From: Hermatobates lingyangjiaoensis
Taxonomy: Eukaryota; Arthropoda; Insecta; Hemiptera; Hermatobatidae
NCBI GenBank assembly: GCA_026182355.1
Contig: JAPFBL010000378.1
Coordinates: forward strand, 479,534 to 543,533
Length of the DNA: 64,000 nucleotides
Direction of reading: 5' to 3'
A program made the translations under genes and the position numbers. Below, in pieces: positions 56,360 to 64,000 of the stretch. Every line of letters starts with the position of its first letter. The stretch's first letter is position 1. Under the pieces are notes generated by a model. It saw only the letters and a program-made list of their open reading frames with translations, was not told the DNA's origin and did not search any database.

Positions 56360-57100
56360 GAAATGAAAAAAAAAAAAAGAAAATAACATTTATGGAGTTT
56401 TAGCAACAGAATGAACGAGAAATTAGAATCTTAGTGAATGACTGTGTAAACCAATGATAGCGACGCATGACACGTGTGTCGAACATGACAAGTCTTCAAA
56501 CATAAAACTTTTCTCTGTAATTAATGTTCTTTTGTACACCTCTTCCAAATTTTTAATTCCTATCAATAAATCTCTGCTACATGCCCAAAAAAATACTTCT
56601 ATACAATAACCTTACCTTAGTTAGCAAACTTCCAAACGATACATACCGCTCGTATGTGTGTATAAGGAAAATTCCGTAGGCTAGTGTTATTTGTTTAAGT
56701 AAAAACATTTACTTACAACAAAAAGCAACGAAAATAGAGATAGAATCCAAATTCATCTCAAGGTAACCCGAAACAGCTGATCCATATATTAAAGAATAAC
56801 AAAAGGAAAAGTCATGCATAGTGATTTTGTTTTGTAAACAAGATTTTTAAGTACTATTAAGTCGACTAATTATTATATCATTAATTAGTCTAGTCGAAGG
56901 TTTTGTCCGGTTAACATTGTTGTTCATTTAAATAATGTCAATTTCATTTTCTTAGTTAATAAATTCTTACTTCTGTAAGTAATATTGTTTTATGTATCTC
57001 TGAAATATTTCTGCTTGTAATATTCATGAGTTGTAACAATCCATTTTCATATTGTGTATATGTTTGATGTTGATATGTGATTTCTTATTATCCTTTGTTT
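56360..57100. other. Intron of the NPF-tail gene, no clear feature
   Basis: Unique AT-rich DNA; the right part (57100-57200) is a family-13 end ('tgaaaaaggttttaaataaa'). Confidence 0.4.
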
Positions 57101-57265
57101 GTAGGCCTATGAAAAAGGTTTTAAATAAAATCGAAACGTTGGCAACAAGAGTTTGATTTTTGAACCTAGAAAATTTGACCGAATCCCGATTAGATAGCAC
57201 AACCACTATATATACAGTTCACAAAGGAAAGAGAAAAACAGATAAAAACACACACTAAAGACTCA

Positions 57266-57530
57266 CTAGATATTTCGACATTCTCTGTCGTCGGGCAGAA
57301 TTAGTCCTTTTGAGTAGCTGAAGCCTACTGTTATATATATATATATATTTGAATAGGTAGGCAGCAAATCTTCTTTTAAACAAGTTGAATTGAAATATGC
57401 AGCAGCCTCTGCATTAACGACTTTTTTGCTGACTGTCTCTAATTTTCTGATTATTTTTCTTTCATTTTGAGGTAAATCCCAAAGTAATTTTGCCAGACAT
57501 TTCAACTTTACCAGTTTGGTTAACATATCA
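57266..57530 (-). pseudogene. PLE N-terminal fragment
   Basis: The minus frame reads LVKLKCLAKLLWDLPQNERK, IIRKLETVSKKVVNAEAAAY, FNSTCLKEDLLPTYSNI and then enters (TA)n (57334-57351). Same FTN/YSN-to-(TA)n junction as other families. The linked core is at 57578-57616 (minus). Confidence 0.65.
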
Positions 57531-57577
57531 TGTCATGACACGTTAAACGAATTAGCAACCAATATATACATTTACTT

Positions 57578-57616
57578 ACACAAGCTTTCGACTGTATATA
57601 AGTCATCTTCAGGTAT
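57578..57616 (-). ncRNA. Hammerhead-like motif upstream of PLE N-terminus
   Basis: ATAC|CTGAAGA, spacer T, GACT/AGTC with a bulge, GAAAGCTT, GTGT. Helix I has four pairs including one G-T, and helix III is AGCT followed by T. GTAAGT follows two bases later. Confidence 0.55.
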
Positions 57617-57961
57617 AATTTTGGTTAATCATTTAAAGAAACAAATTTAAATTCATATAAGGAACTTTTGAAACAAATTTTAGATAAACTAAAGATTATA
57701 AATAAAAATCAGCAGGTCTTTTATAACAAAGACTCACTTTTCAATATTTCGACCGTAATGGCGGTCGTCCTCAGGAGAAGAAGTGAATTGACTAAGGGAG
57801 GACAGTCAACTCATGTTGACTGCCAAACTTGTTTTATATATATAAATTTTGATAAAAGTATCGACCGTGGAATAGAAACAAAACTATAGTTTATCGGGAC
57901 TCGGTCAGTTCTTCAGGTTTGAAACCTGAAGAACTGACCGAGTCCCGATAAACTATAGTTT

Positions 57962-57999
<38 letters not shown>

Positions 58000-58002
<3 letters not shown>

Positions 58003-58310
58003 TTTTTCGTTGGAAATACGATCCAAAACGGACAAATATAGTTCAATATAGACAAAGAAACATAGAGAAATCAAAAGAACACACTTACAGTCTCTAATTT
58101 GCGGTTTGAACCTTCTTCAGGAGGGATAAGAGAGGGAAACCAAGTGCACTGGTTCAGAGACGGTTGGAACTCAGGAGGGGAGAACCGGGTCTCTAACCGT
58201 CTCTGAACCAGTGTGCTTGGTTTCCCTCTCTTATCTCTCCTGGAGACGGTTCAAACCGAAAATTAGAGACTGTAAGTGTGTTCTTTTGATTTCTCTATGT
58301 TTCTTTGTCT
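58000..58310. repeat. Family-6 PLE-terminus foldback, decayed core
   Basis: Both arms are mutated in the core: GAAA is GCAAA on the left (minus strand) and CTGAAGA is CTGGAGA on the right. Centre near 58175. Confidence 0.7.
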
Positions 58311-58324
58311 ATATATATATATAT

Positions 58325-58640
58325 GATTGCTTCATTCGCGCTCCGTTCTTCGACGTGGGGAGATCTCTCTCACTTCGTCCTCTCTTCTAGTCTACTCTCC
58401 TGATGACGAACAACAGTTCAAAATATTGAATTCTGTAAGTGTTCTTTTTATTCTCTTTTCTGTGTCGTGCTTTGTGTAATTTAAAGTTATATATATATAT
58501 ATATATATATGTATATAGATGAGTATCAGTTTGCTTCTCAACGCGAGTACTTCGCACTTCTTCCCGATGACGACGGATATCGAAATATCGAAGTGAGTTC
58601 TGTAGTGTCTTTCTATGTTCTTTTCTATGTGTTAAAGTTT
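58325..58640 (+). repeat. Family-5 and family-8 PLE termini in tandem
   Basis: 58325-58490 is a family-5 right arm (GAAA changed to AAAA); (TA)n; then 58515-58640 is a family-8 arm with core at 58561-58593 (CTTC|CCGATGA, GAC/ATC, GAAATATC, GAAG). Confidence 0.65.
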
Positions 58641-58685
58641 ATATATATATATATCGTATATATTGGTAATGAATAAAATAAGAAC

Positions 58686-58784
58686 CTTTTTGAAGAGGTG
58701 CTTCGTCACTGGCACCAGGAGTATCATATATATGGAGATTGACGTCGTGATCGAGAGGAATACTTGGGATGATTCCAGCAGCTC
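58686..58784 (-). CDS. NPF-tail gene, middle exon
   Basis: The minus-strand exon is 99 bases, between TTTGCAG and AAAAAG|GTTCTT. It begins with two bases of a split codon, has 32 open codons and ends with one base. The product reads AAGIIPSIPLDHDVNLHIYD, then TPGASDEAPLQK. The phase agrees with both neighbours. The donor is not ideal, so the exact 3' edge is less certain than the 5' edge. Function is not recognised. Confidence 0.6.
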
Positions 58785-58854
58785 CTGCAAACAAGCAGTC
58801 TTACAGCAAGTCCTTTGTAGATAGTTGATTGTATTTAAACTATACTATCAATGT

Positions 58855-58995
58855 CCAAACCACAATAAGAAATCGGGGGGGGGGGGGGGGGGGGGAAGTA
58901 AGATCTTTCAACTTTAACAAGCGGTCTATGTCAGAGTCAAAAACCGAACTGAAACCCATTCGCATTTCTTATTGTGGTTTGAATATTGATTTTTA
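58855..58995. repeat. Family-1 foldback with poly-G insertion
   Basis: Decayed arms; a run of about 26 G (58877-58902) replaces the 'gaaaacaagac' segment. It lies just upstream (on the minus strand) of the NPF-tail exon at 58686-58784. Confidence 0.6.
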
Positions 58996-59040
58996 ACTCA
59001 GATGCTTATTTTGAAACTTTTTATTAAACTATTTTATATA

Positions 59041-60005
59041 AAGGTAAGTGTTCTGAGGGAGTGCAATCAGTTATTATGTGATATATAATCAATGTAGGGT
59101 AAAAAGTTAATAAAGAAGTCTCCACATATGTGTTGCAATCAGTTATTATGTGGTATTACTCTACGCATTGTACGGTAAAAAGTTAATAAAGAAGTTTCCA
59201 CATATGTGGTGAAATCAGTTATTATGTGATATATAATCAATGAAGGGTAAAAAGTTAATAAAGAAGTCTCCACATATGTGTTGCAATTTGTTATTATGTG
59301 GAATTACTCTACGCATTGTAATGTAAAAAGTTAATAAAGAAGTTTCCACATATGTGGTGAAATCAGTTATTATGTGATATATAATCAATGAAGGGTAAAA
59401 AGTTAATAAAGAAGTCTCCACATATGTGTTGCAATTTGTTATTATGTGGAATTACTCTACGCATTGTAATGTAAAAAGTTAATAAAGAAGTTTCCACATA
59501 TGTGGTGAAATCAGTTATTATGTGATATATAATCAATGAAGGGTAAAAAGTTAATAAAGAAGTCTCCACATATGTGTAGCAATCAGTTATTATTTGGTAT
59601 TACTCTACGCATTGTACGGTAAAAAGTTAATAAAGAAGTCTCCACATATGTGTTGCAATCATTTGTTATGTGGTATTACTCTTCGCATTGTAGAGTAAAA
59701 AGTTAATAAAGTAGTCTCCACATATGTGGTGCAATCAGTTATTATAGGGTGTTCACTCTTGTAGTGCAACAAACAAATAAAATAGTCTCCACATATGTGG
59801 TGCAATCAGTATTTATATGATACATACTCATTGTAGGGTAAAAAGCTAACAACATAGTCTCCACATATGTGTTGGTATCAGATATTATGTGGTATTTACT
59901 CTTTGTAGGGTAAAAAGCTATGAAAAGTAGCCCCGCATATGTGGCGCATTCAGTTATTATATGGTATTTACTCATTGAGACTAAAAAGTTAAGAAAAGTA
60001 GTCTC
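59041..60005 (-). repeat. Satellite: 74-base unit in 148-base higher-order dimers
   Basis: About 13 units containing 'aaaaagttaataaagaagt', 'ctccacatatgtg' and 'gcaatcagttattatgtg'. Between 59215 and 59570 two consecutive 148-base dimers are identical; units at the right end (59760-60005) are more diverged. Matches the end of the hammerhead-bearing family-14 element (13525-13735), so it was amplified from a PLE-like terminus. Confidence 0.85.
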
Positions 60006-60017
60006 GAGATATAAACG

Positions 60018-60735
60018 TTTTAGCACATGTGTGTGTTAGTGCGTGTGCATGTTGGAGTGTGTGCGTGTTTCAACGTTTGTGCGTAGTTTAGCGTGTGCGT
60101 GTTTGATCGCGTGTGTGTGTTTGTTCGTGTGCGTGTGCATGTTCGAGGTTGTGCGTGTGCGTGTTAGCACATTCGCATGTTTGTGGGTGTGGGTGTGTTT
60201 GTGCGTGGATTATTTTCGCGTGGGTGTTAGTGCGTGTGAGTATTGGAGAGTGAGCGTGGTTGTGCCTGTGCGTTTTTGTGCGTGTGCGTGTTAGCACATT
60301 TTATGTTTGAGCGTGTGCGTTATTGTTCTTGTGTATTTTGGAGCGAGTGCGTGTTTGTGCGCGTATGCGTGCTTGGAGAGTGATGTTCATTAGTGTGCGT
60401 GTTTGAGTGCCAGAGTGGAGGTGCGTGTTTGAGTTAGTGTATGTGCGTTTGCGTGTTCGTGCATGTGTGTGTTTGTGGCTGTGTGTGTTTCTGCGTGTGC
60501 ATATTTGCACGCGTGGTGTTTTTGCGTGTGCGAGTTTATGCGTGTGCAACATTGCGTGTGTGCATGTTTGTGCGTGTGCGTGCTCGAATTATACGTGTCG
60601 TGTTTGTTCGTGTGCATTTGGAGTGTGTGCGTGTGCGAGGGTGTTCGTCCTTGTGGATGTATGTTTGTGTGTTTGTGTTTGGGCTTATTTGTGCGTGTGC
60701 ATTATTGAGCGTGTGCGTGTTAGGATTTGCGTAAA
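60018..60735 (+). repeat. GT-rich degenerate repeat, about 720 bases
   Basis: Made almost wholly of 'gtgtgcgtgt' and 'gtttgtgcgtg' variants. Open frames on both strands here are a result of composition. The alternating purine-pyrimidine order could favour left-handed DNA. It lies in the NPF-tail gene intron. Confidence 0.85.
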
Positions 60736-60769
60736 CCACCATTATATATATATATATATATATATCAGT

Positions 60770-60990
60770 TCACAAACGAAGAAAAGCAACACACTTACAA
60801 GCTCAAATTTTCGGATGATCCGTCTTCAGGAGAAAAGAGAGAATGGGCGACCCGGTCGCCCATTCTCTCTTTTCTCCTGAAGACGGATCATCCGAAAATT
60901 TGAGCTTGTAAGTGTGTCTCTTTCTCTGTGTGTTGCTTTTCTTCGTTTGTGAACTGATTTGCGTCCAGTTTGGATCGTTTTTTCGAATTT
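60770..60990. repeat. PLE-terminus foldback (family 2-like)
   Basis: Arms meeting at 'gggcgacccggtcgccc' (60845-60861). Cores CTGAAGA, C, GGA/TCC, GAAAATTTGAG on both strands, GTAAGT, and box GTCCAGTTTGGATCGT at 60963 before (TA)n. Confidence 0.75.
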
Positions 60991-61034
60991 TAAGTGGATG
61001 TATATATATATATATATGAAATAGTGAAACTGAC

Positions 61035-61167
61035 TCATTGCCACTTCTGAGATGTTTGGAGAATTCTTGAAAACCCCTTTGACTAAGTACTTGGTAACAA
61101 GGGTGAAACAGTCATCGGCATGATCCAACTGACTATGGAAATCTTCAGCCATTCCTTTCGTGCGTCC
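61035..61167 (-). CDS. NPF-tail gene, upstream exon
   Basis: The minus-strand exon starts in phase 0 after TTTGCAG with GRTKGMAEDFHSQLDHADDC, then FTLVTKYLVKGVFKNSPNIS. This reads as a mostly helical domain that I do not recognise. The best donor is ATGA|GTCAGT, leaving one base that joins GA of the next exon as Arg. Reading past this donor runs straight into a (TA)n tract (61003-61018), which is why a longer open frame appears. Codon usage and conserved-looking hydrophobic spacing support a true exon. Confidence 0.6.
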
Positions 61168-61194
61168 CTGCAAAGATAACATTATATATATATG

Positions 61195-61250
61195 TTCGTA
61201 TATTTGGGGAGTAGGCCTTTATTGATACAAGTTCTATTAAAACCTATGCC
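61195..61250 (-). pseudogene. PLE N-terminal scrap at (TA)n
   Basis: The minus strand reads CINKGLLPKYTNI and ends at the (TA)n near 61186-61194. A very short copy of the recurrent N-terminal/(TA)n junction. Confidence 0.5.
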
Positions 61251-61261
61251 TATATATATAT

Positions 61262-61875
61262 CAATGATCAAACCACAATAAGAAATGGGAAAACAAGACT
61301 AAGATCTTTCAACCGTAACAAGCGGTCTTCGTCAGAGTCAAAAACCCAAGTGAACACTAGATGCAGAAAACATCTGGTGAGGAGTTGAGAACAGTGGGAG
61401 GGAAGAGTGGTATTTTAAAAGGGTGAAAGCACAGGAAAGGACTAATGTCCAGAAAGGGATGTTTGGGGAAACAAAGGAATACAGTAAAAAAAGTAAAAAA
61501 AACTATCCGCTAGCTGTCAACCCTCTTTGAAGAGGCTATTGCCCTCGTGACGAAAGTATCAAGTTTGGAGAGACCGTTACTAATGTTTATAATATTTGAT
61601 CTATTAAAGTTAATTAGAGACGATTCAATAATATTTCTTAATAACATTGATTTTTCATAGGTAATAAACTTAGCTCCTGTCCAATCAATATGATGATTTT
61701 CATTTTTTATATGCAAGAATAAGGCACTACTTTTTTCCTGTCTACTTACGTTGTATTGGTGTTGTTTTACACGTGTCTTTAATGATTTACAAATTTGACC
61801 AATATACTTGTTTTCCCATTTCTTATTGTTGTTTGATCATTGATTGTTATTTCACGTGTTTATGTGAAATCTTTA
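61262..61875 (-). mobile_element. PLE 3' piece with internal deletion (family 1)
   Basis: Left: family-1 3' UTR with core (61304-61346, minus). Middle: 61510-61716 in frame (HIKNENHHIDWTGAKFITYE, ESSLINFNRS), the GIY-YIG C-terminus, about 95% like 717-980. Right: the frame is cut at 'accaatata' (61803) and joined to the family-1 tail in the opposite orientation, forming a lopsided foldback. Confidence 0.75.
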
Positions 61876-61891
61876 TATATATATATATAAA

Positions 61892-62107
61892 AAGTTTTCA
61901 CATAAACACGTGAAACAACAATCAATGATCAAACCACAATAAGAAAATGGGAAAGCAAGACTAAGATCTTTCAACCGTAACAAGCGGTCTTCGTCAGAGT
62001 CAAAAACCCAACTCCGTATAGTTATATATATATATAAATCAATGATCAAACCATTAGTGGTTTGATCATTGATTGTTGTTTCACGTGTTTATGTGAAATC
62101 TTTTTAT
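61892..62107. repeat. Family-1 foldback split by (TA)n
   Basis: The left arm ends at 'acccaactcc' (62013), then a short (TA)n, then a 30-base mini hairpin of the outer end only (62038-62105). Confidence 0.7.
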
Positions 62108-62109
62108 AT

Positions 62110-63115
62110 ATATAATATATATATATAGTTGAAAATTAGGCCTACAGTCAATGGCGCAGCAACTATTTTTGCCGCGAGGGCGATCGTAAGATTTGCTCCC
62201 CCCCCCGCCGCCCCCCAATTTAATTTAAATGACGAGGAATTTAAAATAAAAATATAGTAGAGGCAACAACAGGTTGAACGGTATGCTTACGTTACATAAC
62301 ACAACTGAGAACGTGCCTAGTATGTTAAAATAACATATTAAGACTTCTTCTGATATCTATAGCATAAATAACATTTAGTATGAAAATACGAGTAACATGT
62401 CAAATGATATACGGGCAATAATTTCGCACAAAAGTCGGTCCAGAGTATAAGGCGAACCCCGGTATGAAAACTATGAAAAAAAACAATGACTTATAGTTCA
62501 GAAAATACAGTGATCTCGAAGACAGTAGAATAGGAAGAAAAGAAAATTTTTTATAAACACATTTTGTCAAAAAAAAGGTCCCTTTTTTATGATTCTATAT
62601 TACACAAAAACAATAAGACACATCTACAATAATGGGAACAACTTTTGAAGCAATATGAACTTAATCGATTAAAGGGTTTGGAGTGTGGCGTACCCAAAAC
62701 CTTTAGTTTACACACCCACCATCAACCAAACACCCGGACGCACATATGCAGGGAACACTCACTGTACGTAATGATTTTCTACGGAGCTTACAGAAATATT
62801 GAACTACTTCATGGGAGGGTTTACTACCCGTGTTTTAAAAAGGTAGAAAAATAAACACACACACACCCACAGATATCATAGAAAAGAAACAAAACAAATT
62901 TGGGAACTTATAAATATGCAAATCCGTCAAAATGTCAACATTTTTATGGAACCCAAAAACAAGTCAATCCGTCAGAATCTAGAAATCAAAATTTTTGGAA
63001 ACCTAAAAACATGTCAATTCATCAAAATCTCGGAATAACATTTTTTTTTCACTATTGCTATGCTTCACTTATAAATAAAGTAAAATTTTGCCCAAGATCC
63101 TCTTGAGGGTCCAAA
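62110..63115. other. Intergenic or intronic DNA, little recognised
   Basis: Contains a C-run (62189-62215). 62440-62520 weakly resembles one end of the 30742-31292 element ('acttatagttcagaaaatac'). The open frame at 62645-62854 has no splice or family support. Confidence 0.4.
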
Positions 63116-63119
63116 ACGT

Positions 63120-64000
63120 CAACCCTTATGGTCTATTTGTTTGACTGGATTATTTGATGAAAACTTCTATCAAATTATGTAAACTTACAATATAAGTAGT
63201 CACATTTGACTATTAAGAAGTGTCTTCTATGAAAATTAAAAGAAAATATAAAATTTCGAAAATTTACTGGATTTTACTTCAGTTTTCAACTATTTTCACA
63301 CGAACTCTATGAAGATAAAAATTTCTATCAAATTATGTTAAATTTCCATATTAGTAGTCACATTTGTCTATTCTAAAGCAACTTCTATGAAAATTAAAAG
63401 AAAATGTAAAAGTTCGAAAATTTACTGCATTAAACTTCATTTTTCGACTATTTTATAACGAATACAATGAAAATTACAACTTTTATCAAATTAAGCAAAC
63501 TTATAATATTGGTAATCATATTGTCTATTCTGAAGAACTTCTATAAAAATTAAAACAAAATATATAAAATCGAAAATTTACTGCATTAAACATTTCTTTT
63601 CGACTATCTTCACACGAATGATATGATGATGTAAACTTTTATCAAATTAAGCAAACTTACTCTATTAGTAATAATAATTGTCTATTCGGAAACAACTTCT
63701 ATGAAAATTAAAAGAAAATGTAAAAGTTCGAAAATTTAGTGCATTAAACTTCACTTTACGACTATTTCTATACGAACTCTATGAAGATTAAAACTTCTAT
63801 CAAATTATGTAAAATTTCCATATTAGTAGTCACATTTGCCTATTCTGAAGCAACTTCTATGAAAATTAAAAAAAAATATAAAAGTTTGAAAATTTACTGC
63901 ATTAAACATTTCTTTTCGACTATCTTCACACGAATAATATGATGATGTAAACTTTTATCAAATTAAGCAAACTTACTCTATTAGTAATAATAATTGTCTT
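63120..64000 (+). repeat. AT-rich satellite, unit about 157-160 bases
   Basis: 'acttctatgaaaattaaaag' recurs near 63224, 63382, 63537 (variant), 63696 and 63850. Between them 'tttactgcattaaac', 'tttcgactat', 'tatcaaatta.g.aaactta' and 'attagtag' repeat. Runs off the end of the window. Confidence 0.85.

Noticed and set aside
59041..60005. Possible CRISPR array
   Set aside because: Units are contiguous 74-base repeats without unique spacers, in animal DNA; this is a satellite.
60043..60880. Several overlapping Cys/Val-rich or Thr/His-rich frames
   Set aside because: Composition effect of the GT-rich repeat on both strands; no start context, splice signal or domain.
62645..62854. 69-residue frame
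   Set aside because: No family, no splice signals and no neighbours to support it.

Overview
This is animal (metazoan) nuclear DNA, very AT-rich. It has spliced host genes with long introns, dense (TA)n microsatellites, Penelope-like retroelements (PLEs), Helitrons, several cut-and-paste DNA transposons, tRNA-like SINE pieces and satellites. Nothing prokaryotic is present. The repeat mix suggests an invertebrate, possibly an arthropod, but the species cannot be fixed from the sequence.

Host genes. (1) Plus strand, 134-29138: five exons, phase-consistent at every junction, give the C-terminal half of an ESCO1/ESCO2-type cohesin acetyltransferase (C2H2 finger plus acetyltransferase domain). 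About 28 kb of its 29 kb is intron filled with repeats. (2) Minus strand, 51346-44365: four exons give the C-terminal part of a class I methyltransferase-like protein that I cannot name. (3) Minus strand, 61167-56073: three exons give a protein tail with three NPF motifs and a long Asp run. The 5' ends of all three genes are not seen.

Repeats. The dominant theme is PLEs carrying reverse transcriptase and GIY-YIG nuclease. The best copy is an inverted pair at 36661-42066, with one arm open over 531 codons. Another inverted pair lies at 14378-16854. More than a dozen short foldbacks are PLE termini facing each other, bounded by (TA)n. Each terminal family carries a hammerhead-ribozyme-like core. 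Its third helix is a short self-complementary word that differs between families but stays palindromic. Most families then have a GTAAGT or GTGAGT word and a small terminal hairpin box before the (TA)n. PLE N-terminal pieces likewise stop at (TA)n at one fixed protein position.

Other elements. Helitrons lie at 18491-19725, 24956-26681, 26718-28098 and 36877-38245. Target-duplication-flanked hAT-like elements lie at 21574-22407, 23119-23603 and 50178-51043. A Tigger relic is at 35119-35921 and a Tc1/mariner-like relic at 17260-17839. Satellites occupy 33830-34980, 47160-48205, 53745-54400, 59041-60005 and 63120-64000, and a GT-rich tract lies at 60018-60735.

Region by region: 1-29138 is the ESCO gene with repeat-filled introns; 29139-36660 is intergenic repeats; 36661-42066 is the giant PLE foldback with a nested Helitron; 42067-46660 is a nest of PLE termini overlapping the last methyltransferase exon; 46704-51346 is the methyltransferase gene; 51347-56072 is older repeats; 56073-61167 is the NPF gene, with satellites in its introns; 61168-64000 is PLE termini and satellite.
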